Assembly (NCBI GenBank): GCA_945883495.1
Contig: CAMCXS010000044.1
Span: 1 to 47,528, forward strand
Reading direction: 5' to 3'
Source of the DNA: Akkermansia muciniphila
Lineage (GTDB): Bacteria > Verrucomicrobiota > Verrucomicrobiia > Verrucomicrobiales > DEV007
Length of the DNA: 47,528 nucleotides
Positions 8,050-16,536 of the stretch are shown here, piece after piece (position 1 is the stretch's first letter; each line of letters opens with the position of its first letter). A program made the position numbers and the translations under genes. Below the pieces are notes generated by a model. The model saw only the letters and a list, made by a program, of their open reading frames with translations, was not told the DNA's origin and searched no databases.

Positions 8050-9186
8050 ATGAAGGAACCGATTAGTTACAAGTGGAGCTTGGGGCTTTGGGCATCGATC
8101 GTGACTCTCTTGGGAGCTAGCGCCGCTCCAGTGCCGGTCTACTTCGGAACTGGCGGCAGCGAAACCAAAGGAATTTATCGTGCTTCATTCGACGCCGACA
8201 CAGGTAAGCTGTCAGGCGCCACCCTTGCCGCGCAATTGGGTTCGCCAGGGTTTCTGGCGTGGGGGCCAGACGGAAGTCGGCTCTATGCCGTCGGCAACCT
8301 TCCAGCTGGACCAGGCGTTGTGGGGTATAAGGCGCAAGCCGACGGTTCGTTAAGCCTGATCAATAGCTCGACGATTGGGGATGGTGGCGCCGCCCACCTT
8401 GCCGTGCATCCGTCCGGCAGGTTTTTGCTCACGGCGCAGTACGGAGGCGGCAGCGTGGCCTTGTTTCCCCTCGATGAGGCAGGCCGCCTTGGCTCTGCGG
8501 AGATTATTAGACATGAGAGCGCATCTGGGATCGTTCCTATTCGCCAAGACAAGCCGCATCCCCACTGGTGTGGCTTCTCGCCTGATGCCGCTTTTGCGCT
8601 GGTTCCAGATCTGGGAATGGACGCAATCATCGTCTACCGCGTGACCCTGAGTGATGCATCTCCGCATATCCATTTTCATGGCAAGATACCGTCCGATCCA
8701 GGAGCTGGGCCGCGGCACATGCGATTCTCAGTGGATGGGAAGTGGATCTATCTTCTCAATGAGCTTGCTCTTACGGTAAATACCTATGCGTGGAGCCCTG
8801 TCGAAGGTACGGCGAAGCTTATTTCGTCCGTTCCAGCTTTGGCTACTGAGGTGAAGGATAAGGAGGTGGCGAACTCGGCCGCGGAAGTCCTGGTGCATCC
8901 AAGTGGCCGCTTTGTGTATTCCTCGAACCGCGGACACGACAGTGTGACGGTGTATCAAGCAACGCCGGGAACAGGCGATCTGAAGGTGGTTGAAGTAGAG
9001 CCGGTTCGTGGAGCTCTGCCTCGCAACATAAATCTAGATCCGTCCGGGAGGTGGCTTTTGGCCGGCGGCGCGGATTCCAACACAGTTTCCGTGTTCCGAG
9101 TCGATGAGAGTAGCGGCGAGCTGCGATTTCAGCCGAAAGCAGTGATCAACGTTCCCGGCCCCATTTGTATTCTGTTTGGGAGATGA
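8050..9186 (+). CDS. lactonase family protein (6-phosphogluconolactonase-type seven-bladed propeller), secreted
   Basis: The protein has 378 residues from the ATG at 8050; a GTG at 8023 is also in frame but would bury the signal peptide. A hydrophobic signal segment ends about residue 25 (LGASA). Family features follow in order: YFGTGGSETKGIY, PGFLAWGPDGSRLYAV, AHLAVHPSGRFLLTAQYGGG, KPHPHWCGFSPDA, GPRHMRFSVDG, and EVLVHPSGRFVYSSNRGHDSV. These are the repeated blade signatures of the Pgl/YbhE lactonase family, including the His-rich PHPHW region near the presumed active site. The exported form is unlikely to serve the pentose phosphate pathway and may hydrolyse sugar lactones outside the cytoplasm. 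It starts about 30 bases after the PQQ-like gene and its stop overlaps the next start by four bases, so the genes are co-transcribed. Confidence 0.88.
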   Translation: MKEPISYKWSLGLWASIVTLLGASAAPVPVYFGTGGSETKGIYRASFDADTGKLSGATLAAQLGSPGFLAWGPDGSRLYAVGNLPAGPGVVGYKAQADGSLSLINSSTIGDGGAAHLAVHPSGRFLLTAQYGGGSVALFPLDEAGRLGSAEIIRHESASGIVPIRQDKPHPHWCGFSPDAAFALVPDLGMDAIIVYRVTLSDASPHIHFHGKIPSDPGAGPRHMRFSVDGKWIYLLNELALTVNTYAWSPVEGTAKLISSVPALATEVKDKEVANSAAEVLVHPSGRFVYSSNRGHDSVTVYQATPGTGDLKVVEVEPVRGALPRNINLDPSGRWLLAGGADSNTVSVFRVDESSGELRFQPKAVINVPGPICILFGR

Positions 9187-12100
9187 ATGGGCCGCTAGAC
9201 TTGAACCAGGAGCATAGACTACCACGGGGTTGCCCCTCTTGCCTGAGATTGCGGCAGGTATGGTTGATTTTAAATGGTTTGTCCTTCTGTCGACACCAGT
9301 GTGCTCCGCGTGTCAAGTCGATTCTTGTAGTCTCCACGTGGCTCCTAGCAGGCTGGGCTTTTGGGGCTCCAGGGGGAGTCTCTGGAGCCGAAACGATCGA
9401 TTTCAATCGAGACATTCGGCCGATTCTCTCCAATCAGTGCATCGCCTGTCATGGCCCCGACGACGAGGAGCGAAAGGCGGGCTTCCGATTGGATACCCGG
9501 GACGGAGCGACGGCGGATTTGGGAGGTTATCGTTCCATTGTTCCTGGTGATCCGGACTCGAGCGAAGTTATTAGTCGGCTGCTGACCGAAGATGATGACG
9601 AACGCATGCCCCCGCCTTCCAAGGGGCCTAGGCTGTCGGCTGAAGAGATTGATCGCATTCGAAAGTGGATCGCACAGGGAGCGCGGTATGCTGCGCACTG
9701 GGCTTACGTTCCGCCAATACGTGCCACCGTTCCAGCGGTGAGTTTGGCGGGATGGCCCGTGAATGAGATTGACGCGTTTATCCTCGCTCGCTTGGAGAAA
9801 GAAGGATTGCAGCCTGAGCAGGAGGCGGATCTCAAGACGCTGATCCGAAGGGTGTCCTTGGATCTTACAGGGCTGCCTCCTTCTTGGTCTCAAGTTGAGG
9901 CCGCGGAGCGCACTGGTACGAGTGGGCCTTATGAGCGCTTCGTCGACGAGTTGCTTTCAAGCGACGCGTTTGGCGAGCATTGGGCGACGGGGTGGTTGGA
10001 TTTAGCGCGCTACGCCGACAGTTCGGGCTATCCCAGCGACCAACCCCGCGAGATTTGGGGATATCGGGACTGGGTTATCAATGCCCTGAACCGCAACCTG
10101 CCGTTTGATCAGTTCACGATCGATCAGTTGGCTGGAGATCTGTTGCCCGGGAGGACCAGGGGGCAGCTGGTGGCCACTGCCTTTCATCGGAATACCATGA
10201 CTCAGAACGAAGGGGGCACGAATGACGAGGAATTTCGCGTCGCGGCGGTGGTGGACCGAGTGAACACTACCATGGCCGTTTGGATGGGGACGACGATGGC
10301 CTGCGCCCAGTGCCACACCCACAAATACGATCCCATTACCCAGCGGGACTACTACAGATTCTTCGCCATTCTTAATCAGAGCGCGGACTCTGACCGTAAG
10401 GACGAGGCGCCGGTGATTCCATACTACAGTGATCAACAACTGACGGAGAAAACGGCGTTAGAGAGTGAACTTGCCGATTTGGAGAAAGTGTTCACTTCCC
10501 CAAGCCCTGAATCACTTGAGGGCCAAAGCGCTTGGGAAGCGGGCTTGCCTGTGAATCCAGCGTGGCGTCGGCCGAGGCCGATTTCCGCCAAATCCTCACG
10601 CGGCCAATCATTAACGATTGAGGAGGATGGACGGATCTTCGTGCCTGGCGCCGAACCAGAGGCATCGGGTGAGGTGACACGTCTGGAGTTTGCATTAGAC
10701 ATGCCCATTTCGGCTGTTCGATTGGAGGCTCTGGCGGATTCCCGCCTTCCTGGAAACGGGCCGGGCCATGCTGGCGGTAATTTTGTTGTTACTTCAGTCG
10801 CAGCCGACCTACTACCGTCGGCCGCAAAGCCTGTGCTTGCGAGAAGGTTGCGCATCGAAACCGACGGCGAAGCGGGCGGACCGCTCGCGTTGGCTGAAGT
10901 AGAAGTCTTTAGCGACATGGAGAATGTTGCGATCCGAGGCAAGGCAACCCAAGTGTCTACTTCAAAAGAAGGCGGTGGGGCATCGCTGGCGATCGACGGG
11001 CGGAGTGAAGGTCAGACCGCTTCGGGTAAAGCAGTGGCGTTGACTGCCGGAGGGGGGGAGCCTCAGTGGTGGCAATTGGAATTTGATGCGGCCCATGCGG
11101 TTGATCGAATCACCATCTGGAAGCCGTCCGAAAAAGGGCCGGTTATTGCGCCTCATGCCCTCCGACTTATCCTGTTTTCAGCCGAAGGTGAGACTCTGTG
11201 GGAGCAGGTCGTTCAAGTGATGCCAGGTGAGGCTCAAGAAATCTCGGTCAGCGGCAGGCGCCGTTTGCGGATCGCGGACGCTTTTGCGGATGCCACCCAG
11301 AGTGGATTCAGCCCGAGAGATGTTCTGGCGCGCACCGCTTCGCCGGACAAGGGATGGGCGGTCTCCGGCTTCACGGGGAACGATCGGACGCTGACGCTTG
11401 TTCTCGCGGAACCAGTTTATGCCCCCCCTGGCAGGATCATTCTTCGCCTGGAGCAGCGCTCCAAATGGCACGGCCACACGCTTGGCTCGTTCAGAGCCGC
11501 CTTTACGGGGGCGTCCGGGATGACATTACTCGCCGCCTTACCCGAGCCGATTCGAGCCGGATTGCTTCTGGATCGGGATCGACGGACTGCGGGGCAGCAA
11601 GATCTCATCCGTGACTACTTTGTTCGGAATGTTTCCTTACCGTTGAGCAACGATCGGAAGCGGATGGACACACTTCGCTCGACGCTTGCTGGCATTCGGC
11701 CGTCGACGATCCCAGTGATGCAAGAGCTACCAGAAAAGCAGAGGAGGGTGACCAAGATCAACATCCGAGGCAATTGGCAGAATCTCGGTGAGGAAGTTGA
11801 ACCAGGCGTGCCGGAGGCGTTCGCCCCGTTACCTGCTGGTGTACCCGCGAATCGGTTGGGTCTGGCTCGCTGGTTGGTAGGTCGGGACAATCCATTGACG
11901 GCCCGTGTCATTGTGAACCGTTATTGGGAGGCGATTTTCGGGGTGGGGCTGGTGCGAACGAGCGAGGAGTTTGGGTCCCAAGGGGAGGCCCCGTTTCATC
12001 CCGAGTTGCTCGATTGGCTTGCCGTTGATTTCATGGAAAACGGGTGGGACGTGAAGCGACTGCTACGGCAGATGGTGACGAGCCGCGCCTACCGGCAGGA

Positions 12101-12806
12101 TTCCTGCAGCAGTCCGGCTCTCAACGAGAGGGATCCAGATAACCGTCTGCTGGCCCGCGGGCCGCGCTTCCGGTCGTCCGGCGAGATGATCCGGGACCAG
12201 GCTTTGGCGGTAAGCGGGTTGCTCAGCCGCAAAATGGGAGGGCCTCCGGTGCGTCCGGCATCGCCGAGTCTTGGACTGAGTACTGCGTTTGGCCGAAGCA
12301 ACGACTGGGTCACGAGTGTAGGCGAGGATCGCTACCGGCGGGCAGTTTACACGGAGGTCCGCCGCAATGCGCCTTATGCGAGTTTCGTGACATTTGACGC
12401 ACCAAATCGAGAGGTCTGTGCGATCCGGCGGAATCGCACGAATACGCCGCTGCAGGCCTTTGTGACTCTGAATGACCCGGTATTTGTGGAAGCCAGCCAA
12501 TCCGTGGCGCGCCGGATGGCGGTAGCGGCTGGACCGGCAGGCGCCGACGCTCGGATCAAGCAAATCTACCGGATTTGTCTCTCTCGGGACCCATCGGCAG
12601 GAGAGACTGGCACCTTGCGAAGACTTTACGACGAGGCATTGGCTCGTTACGGGACAAGTGTCGGCCGTGACGCCGCAGTGCTGATGGCTACTCAACCTTT
12701 AGGGGCCATTCCTGACGGTCTGGGCCTAACTGTCGAAGAGTTGGCTGCTTGGACGGTGGTCGCAAATGTCATTCTCAATCTCGATGAGTTTCTGATGCGC
12801 CGCTAA
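9183..12806 (+). CDS. PSD1-type cytochrome c / DUF1549-DUF1553 protein, copy 1, with carbohydrate-binding-like insert
   Basis: I chose the ATG at 9183 because it overlaps the lactonase stop as ATGA, a translational-coupling arrangement; it gives 1207 residues with a rather long leader before the hydrophobic export segment at about 46-66. A heme c motif, CIACH (86-90), belongs to the planctomycete cytochrome c domain, followed by DUF1549 (about 150-380, with CAQCHTHKYDP) and DUF1553 at the C-terminus (about 850-1170, with RVIVNRYWEAIFGVGLV and NTPLQAFVTLNDP). Between the two DUFs lies an insert of roughly 350 residues with two beta-rich units resembling discoidin-type domains (RLEALADSRLPG...NFVVT; ASLAIDGRSEG...WWQLEFD). 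Biochemical function is unproven; the family is extracytoplasmic and often paired with DUF1501, as here. The TTG at 9265 is an alternative start. Confidence 0.9.
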   Translation: MNGPLDLNQEHRLPRGCPSCLRLRQVWLILNGLSFCRHQCAPRVKSILVVSTWLLAGWAFGAPGGVSGAETIDFNRDIRPILSNQCIACHGPDDEERKAGFRLDTRDGATADLGGYRSIVPGDPDSSEVISRLLTEDDDERMPPPSKGPRLSAEEIDRIRKWIAQGARYAAHWAYVPPIRATVPAVSLAGWPVNEIDAFILARLEKEGLQPEQEADLKTLIRRVSLDLTGLPPSWSQVEAAERTGTSGPYERFVDELLSSDAFGEHWATGWLDLARYADSSGYPSDQPREIWGYRDWVINALNRNLPFDQFTIDQLAGDLLPGRTRGQLVATAFHRNTMTQNEGGTNDEEFRVAAVVDRVNTTMAVWMGTTMACAQCHTHKYDPITQRDYYRFFAILNQSADSDRKDEAPVIPYYSDQQLTEKTALESELADLEKVFTSPSPESLEGQSAWEAGLPVNPAWRRPRPISAKSSRGQSLTIEEDGRIFVPGAEPEASGEVTRLEFALDMPISAVRLEALADSRLPGNGPGHAGGNFVVTSVAADLLPSAAKPVLARRLRIETDGEAGGPLALAEVEVFSDMENVAIRGKATQVSTSKEGGGASLAIDGRSEGQTASGKAVALTAGGGEPQWWQLEFDAAHAVDRITIWKPSEKGPVIAPHALRLILFSAEGETLWEQVVQVMPGEAQEISVSGRRRLRIADAFADATQSGFSPRDVLARTASPDKGWAVSGFTGNDRTLTLVLAEPVYAPPGRIILRLEQRSKWHGHTLGSFRAAFTGASGMTLLAALPEPIRAGLLLDRDRRTAGQQDLIRDYFVRNVSLPLSNDRKRMDTLRSTLAGIRPSTIPVMQELPEKQRRVTKINIRGNWQNLGEEVEPGVPEAFAPLPAGVPANRLGLARWLVGRDNPLTARVIVNRYWEAIFGVGLVRTSEEFGSQGEAPFHPELLDWLAVDFMENGWDVKRLLRQMVTSRAYRQDSCSSPALNERDPDNRLLARGPRFRSSGEMIRDQALAVSGLLSRKMGGPPVRPASPSLGLSTAFGRSNDWVTSVGEDRYRRAVYTEVRRNAPYASFVTFDAPNREVCAIRRNRTNTPLQAFVTLNDPVFVEASQSVARRMAVAAGPAGADARIKQIYRICLSRDPSAGETGTLRRLYDEALARYGTSVGRDAAVLMATQPLGAIPDGLGLTVEELAAWTVVANVILNLDEFLMRR

Positions 12807-12842
12807 GGGGAGTTTGCAGCACTTTTGACCTTCGACTACCAG

Positions 12843-14300
12843 ATGAATCCTTTGTGCTACGAAAAGCTACGCTTTGCCACTCGGCGACAGTTCCTGAAGA
12901 GCTCGAGTCACTTCAGTTTGGGGGCCATCGCCCTTCAAGCGCTCGGTGGCCAGAGTGTGTCGGCGGCTGATTCAGGGTTTGTGAATCCGTTGGCGGCGAA
13001 ACGGCCTCAGTTCCCAGCCCGGGCCAAAAGGGTGATTTATCTCCACATGTCTGGAGGGCCACCGCACCTAGACATCTTCGATTACAAGCCAGAGTTGGTG
13101 AGGCATGACGGGGAGGACTGTCCAGCCTCGGTGTTGGAAGGCAGGCGATTTGCATTTACCAGTGGCGTGCCCAAGCTTATGGGGACCCCTCGATCCTTTG
13201 CACAGCATGGGGGATCTGGGACTTGGATGAGCGATGCGGTTCCGCACTTTCATGGTTTGGCGGATGACATTTGCCTAATCCGCTCCATGCACACGGACCA
13301 GTTCAACCACGCACCGGCGGAGTTGCTCCTATTTACCGGGCACCCAAGACAGGGCCGTCCCTCCATGGGGGCTTGGGCCACCTACGGCCTGGGGACGGAA
13401 AACGAGGATCTTCCGGGGTTCGTCGTGATGATCTCAAGCGGTACCCAGCCTAGCGGAGGGCAAGGTTGTTGGGGAAGCGGGTTTGTGCCTTCCGTTTATC
13501 AAGGGGTGCAGTGCCGTTCCAAGGGAGATCCGGTGCTGTTTGTGTCTGACCCAGCGGGAATGAACCGGGAGATGCGCCGGAAAAGCTTGGATGCCTTGCG
13601 TGAGCTGAACGAGCGTCAGGCGGCCGAAATGGGCCATGCGGAGACCGTCACGCGAATCGCGCAATATGAGTTGGCTTACCGGATGCAGGCGAGCGTTCCT
13701 GGCGTGATGGACATTGCCAAGGAGCCCCCAGCCGTAATGGAGGCATATGGCGCTAAACATGGTGAGTCTAGCTTTGCCAACAATTGTCTTCTGGCCCGGC
13801 GGCTGGTCGAGCAAGGCGTAAGGTTCGTCCAGCTCTTTGATTGGGGCTGGGACTTTCACGGAACAAATCCTAACGAGGATATTAGGGGCGGATTGAGCGC
13901 TAAAATGGCGCGAACGGATCGACCTGTCGCGGCACTGATCCGTGATCTGAAGAGCCGTGGCCTATTGGAGGACACATTGGTGATTTGGGGCGGGGAGTTT
14001 GGGCGGACTCCATTCCGCGAAGGCCGGACGGCGAAGAGTCAGGTCCTGGGTCGGGACCACTACCCAGACTGCTTCAGCCTCTTCATGGCGGGAGGCGGCG
14101 TGAAGGCCGGCACGGTGTACGGGGAGACCGATGAACTTGGCTTCCGCATCGCGAAGGATCCAGTCCATGTGCATGATTTCCAAGCGACCGTGCTCCATCT
14201 CCTCGGATTCGATCACGAGCGCCTTACCTACCGCTTTCAAGGCCGGGACTTTCGTCTTACCGATATTCATGGAAGGGTCGTTTCGGGGCTGCTTGGTTGA
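12843..14300 (+). CDS. DUF1501 protein, copy 1, Tat-type signal
   Basis: The ATG at 12843 gives 485 residues. The N-terminus carries a twin-arginine motif, TRRQFLKS (13-20), followed by a hydrophobic stretch, so a folded protein is probably exported by Tat. Family landmarks are [89 protein letters not shown] and the C-terminal LHLLGFDHERLTYRFQGRDFRLTD. These Asp/His-rich segments place it in the alkaline-phosphatase/sulfatase-like superfamily to which DUF1501 is related, so metal-dependent hydrolysis is a reasonable but unproven guess. It starts 36 bases after the PSD1 stop and completes the first PSD1/DUF1501 pair. Confidence 0.92.
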   Translation: MNPLCYEKLRFATRRQFLKSSSHFSLGAIALQALGGQSVSAADSGFVNPLAAKRPQFPARAKRVIYLHMSGGPPHLDIFDYKPELVRHDGEDCPASVLEGRRFAFTSGVPKLMGTPRSFAQHGGSGTWMSDAVPHFHGLADDICLIRSMHTDQFNHAPAELLLFTGHPRQGRPSMGAWATYGLGTENEDLPGFVVMISSGTQPSGGQGCWGSGFVPSVYQGVQCRSKGDPVLFVSDPAGMNREMRRKSLDALRELNERQAAEMGHAETVTRIAQYELAYRMQASVPGVMDIAKEPPAVMEAYGAKHGESSFANNCLLARRLVEQGVRFVQLFDWGWDFHGTNPNEDIRGGLSAKMARTDRPVAALIRDLKSRGLLEDTLVIWGGEFGRTPFREGRTAKSQVLGRDHYPDCFSLFMAGGGVKAGTVYGETDELGFRIAKDPVHVHDFQATVLHLLGFDHERLTYRFQGRDFRLTDIHGRVVSGLLG

Positions 14301-14381
14301 AGCTGACAGCCTCCGCTGTTGGCTAATCCCCGACGAGAATCAGTGGCACAACTTCCGATCAGTGCCATGTTGGGCCACGTT

Positions 14382-14837
14382 ATGGCGAACAACGAGACGA
14401 CCAAACCTGATGAAGTGATTTTGTGGGAGGGAAGCCCCTCTCAGTGGCAGAACCTTGGATGGTGGCTTGCCTGCTTTTTGGTTGTGCCCATCCCTTTTGC
14501 CTTTTGGCAATGGCTGGCGACGGCGAACCATCGGATCACGCTGACGAAACAGCGCTTGCGCATCCGCACCGGCGTTTTTTCGAAGAAGAACGAGGATGTG
14601 GAGCTTTACCGCGTCAAGGACTGGAGCCTGGAGGAACCTCTAAACCAACGAATGGTGGGGACCGGGAAGATCTCGATCTTTAGTTCCGATAAATCGAGCC
14701 CGGAACTTCACCTCTCCTGGATCACGAAACCGGCCGAGTTCGTCGAGGCCTTGCGTGGTGCCGTCGAAGCCGTCCGGGATACCAAGCGCGTCCGAGAAGT
14801 CGATATGGGTTTCGAAGACGACAACCACTCTCATTGA
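14382..14837 (+). CDS. PH-domain (bPH2/YdbT-like) membrane protein
   Basis: This is a 151-residue protein from the ATG at 14382 (a second ATG at 14367 is also possible). After a polar start with EVILWEGSPSQW, one long hydrophobic segment (about residues 27-47, WWLACFLVVPIPFAFWQWLA) anchors it in the membrane. The cytoplasmic part follows the bacterial PH-like pattern: HRITLTKQRLRIRTGVFSKKNEDVELYRVKDWSLEEPLNQRMVGTGKISIFSSDKSSPELHL, that is the characteristic R-x-x-G-x-x-x-x-x-x-x-x-E-L-x-R-V-x-D signature. The function of such short single-domain proteins is unknown; membrane or envelope-stress roles have been suggested for relatives. It lies 81 bases after DUF1501 copy 1 and 69 bases before the GlsB-like gene on the same strand. 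Confidence 0.82.
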   Translation: MANNETTKPDEVILWEGSPSQWQNLGWWLACFLVVPIPFAFWQWLATANHRITLTKQRLRIRTGVFSKKNEDVELYRVKDWSLEEPLNQRMVGTGKISIFSSDKSSPELHLSWITKPAEFVEALRGAVEAVRDTKRVREVDMGFEDDNHSH

Positions 14838-14906
14838 GAGCTTCGAACGCACTTCGACTGACACTCCGGAATTGCGCTCGATGCGATTTTGGGTTTGCTA
14901 GATCGC

Positions 14907-15176
14907 ATGAACGATTTGACTGAATTGCTGTTGGTCGGCGTCGTCGCCGGATTGATTATTGGCTTGTTCCCCGGCGAGAAAGGGGCAGGCCGATTCCGTA
15001 ATATCGTTGTCGGGATCCTCGGCGCGATTCTCGGAAGCTTTATTTACAAGCAGTTCCTCGCGAGCGTAGTCAGCTTCAATCTGCCGACCCTTTCGCTGGA
15101 TTTGAAGCAGCTGGTGATAGCGTTGATTGGCGCGGTGATTTTGTTGATCATCACGAGCTTCGTGAAGCGCAAGTAA
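14907..15176 (+). CDS. GlsB/YeaQ/YmgE family (transglycosylase-associated) membrane protein
   Basis: This is an 89-residue integral membrane protein with three hydrophobic segments: ELLLVGVVAGLIIGLFPG, NIVVGILGAILGSFIY and a C-terminal LVIALIGAVILLIITSF. The GxxxG-rich pattern AGLIIGLFPGEKGAGRFRNIVVGILGAILGS matches the family closely (cut here into its parts: G-L-I-I-G, then GEKG, then GILGAILGS). Family members are small stress-induced inner-membrane proteins of unclear biochemical role. I chose ATG 14907 over an upstream TTG because the family normally begins within a few residues of the first helix. The gene is followed by a hairpin that probably terminates it against the convergent DUF1080 gene. 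Confidence 0.85.
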   Translation: MNDLTELLLVGVVAGLIIGLFPGEKGAGRFRNIVVGILGAILGSFIYKQFLASVVSFNLPTLSLDLKQLVIALIGAVILLIITSFVKRK

Positions 15177-15183
15177 AGGGATG

Positions 15184-15212
15184 GCCGGCGCCTGAATACC
15201 GTGGGCGCCGGC
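15184..15212. terminator. hairpin between convergent genes
   Basis: GCCGGCGCC (15184-15192) and GGCGCCGGC (15204-15212) form a perfect 9-base-pair stem with an 11-base loop. It lies between the stops of the GlsB-like gene and the DUF1080 gene, so it could serve both strands. There is no strong T run on either side, so an intrinsic-terminator role is likely but not certain. Confidence 0.55.
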
Positions 15213-15228
15213 GAGTTGTCTCTGCCTC

Positions 15229-15954
15229 TCAGAGTTTTCTGATGACAATGTCCTTGAATTGGACGGTCATCCCCGTAGGTCCGGAATGCAACTGCAGGGC
15301 GATGAGGCCGGTCTTTGCGCCCACGGCGGTTTCGTCGGTCACATCCACGGTGGGAACTCCATTGATGAAGTGTTGGAGGTGGCCACCTTTCGCGACGATC
15401 TTATAGTCGTTCCAATCCGCGGGCCGGATCAGCGCCTGAATTTCGTCCGTATTGCCGGTCTCTCCTACCACTTCGATCGATGGTTTTTTCGGATCTTCAC
15501 CGTCGCGAATTACCACCTTTTGGCCGCGCTTGGCCAGAATGCCGCGCCCTTTCTCTTCGTAAAGAATCCCACTGTAGGTTTTGCCGCATTCGAAGTCAGC
15601 CTGATAGCCGGTGACCACGAAATATTCGGGCTTCACGACCTTGCTGCGGTATTGGATGCCGGAGTTTCCAAACGCCTCGGAGGTGCCATTGAAGTCGGTG
15701 ATCTTGTACTTCAGCGTCAGCTCGAAGTCGGCGAATTCTTCGGCTTCGTAGATGAGGAACGTGTTCTCAAGGACCTTGTGTTCGTTGGTGGTCTGGCCGG
15801 TGATGGCACCGTCTTGGACGGACCAGAACTCGGTTAGTCCCTTCCACCCGGTGAGATCGGTCCCGTTGAAGAGCGGGAGGGACTCCTCCGCAAGAAGCGG
15901 AGCGGAGCAGAGAAAGAGTCCGGCGAGGATGCGAAGATTTTGAGTCAAGAGCAT
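15229..15954 (-). CDS. secreted DUF1080 (3-keto-disaccharide hydrolase-like) protein
   Basis: The ATG at 15954 begins a signal peptide (MLLTQNLRILAGLF...APLLA, about 1-20) and gives 241 residues. The mature part begins SLPLFNGTDLTGWKG, the standard opening of DUF1080, and continues FWSVQDGAITGQT, the NSGIQYRS motif, GYQADFE, and ADWNDYKIVAKGGHLQHFINGVPTVDVTDE (quoted only in parts by family position). The fold is a concanavalin-like jelly roll. Some characterised members cleave 3-keto-glycosides; most are untested and very common in PVC bacteria. The reading frame stays open far upstream, but that part overlaps a DUF72 remnant and is not a real N-terminus. The gene converges with the GlsB-like gene across the hairpin at 15184-15212. 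Confidence 0.9.
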   Translation of the reverse strand: MLLTQNLRILAGLFLCSAPLLAEESLPLFNGTDLTGWKGLTEFWSVQDGAITGQTTNEHKVLENTFLIYEAEEFADFELTLKYKITDFNGTSEAFGNSGIQYRSKVVKPEYFVVTGYQADFECGKTYSGILYEEKGRGILAKRGQKVVIRDGEDPKKPSIEVVGETGNTDEIQALIRPADWNDYKIVAKGGHLQHFINGVPTVDVTDETAVGAKTGLIALQLHSGPTGMTVQFKDIVIRKL

Positions 15955-15997
15955 GCCAGACTCTATAGAAGGAGAAGCGGCAGGCGCAAGCCCTTCG

Positions 15998-16455
15998 CTA
16001 CGCTGCGTCGAGAGCTGCTTCGAGCACATCGGCGATCGTGTGGAGCGCACAGCCTTCCAGTTCATTCCCGAAGTAGAGATAGGACGGACGATTGCCGAGA
16101 TACTGAAGATACACCTTGGCCCAGCCGTGGGGGCAATTTGGCGGCACAGAAAACGAGCGGCAACAAACGGCTGATTGATCGATGGACGGATCTGGAATTG
16201 TTCGGCGACTGGCGACCTTGTGCGTCCGCGAATTGTAGACGTGCGCCACGCCGTGACGGTGCAGCATCGCGAGAGACTCGAGCATTCCCGCTTCATCCGG
16301 GCTTTGGAGAAACGCCGGCTGTAAAGATACCTTTGCTCGTCGTAGAGCAGGCCGCACCAGTCGGAAAACTTCGAGGACGAAGTGCCCACGTAAAGGCTCC
16401 GCCGAGAAACCAAATCAGCCATCAGCGGGAGGACTGCCTCTCGGCCAAAAAGCAA
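15998..16455 (-). pseudogene. DUF72 gene remnant with internal deletion and frameshift
   Basis: On the reverse strand, a frame starting at 16455 (or at the ATG at 16422) reads SLYVGTSSSKFSDWCG and LLYDEQRYLYSRRFSKA. This is the N-terminus of the DUF72 (YecE-like) family, whose members begin with a V-G-T-S-x-x-x-x-x-W-x-G motif. After about 16300 that frame loses similarity. A different reverse frame then reads SPDEAGMLESLAMLHRHGVAHVYNSRTH and later SYLYFGNELEGCALHTIADVLEAALDAA, ending at a stop at 15998; these match the HGVAHVFN-type segment and the C-terminal NNRLEG segment of the same family. Intact DUF72 proteins have about 240-300 residues; here the middle, including most of the barrel, is gone. 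I conclude that this is a decayed gene with at least one large deletion and frameshifts. Confidence 0.75.
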
Positions 16456-16536
16456 GGCCGCGTCTTTGCGCTCGGGGCCACCGTGCAGGCAATCGAAAGT
16501 ACGCGGCGGGCTGCATCGTGCTCAAGAGCGGTAGAA

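Noticed and set aside
15940-16536. A 199-residue N-terminal extension of PSD1 copy 2
   Set aside because: The extension is the antisense of the DUF72 remnant, rich in Arg and without a signal peptide, whereas the ATG at 16537 directly precedes an export segment and the heme domain.
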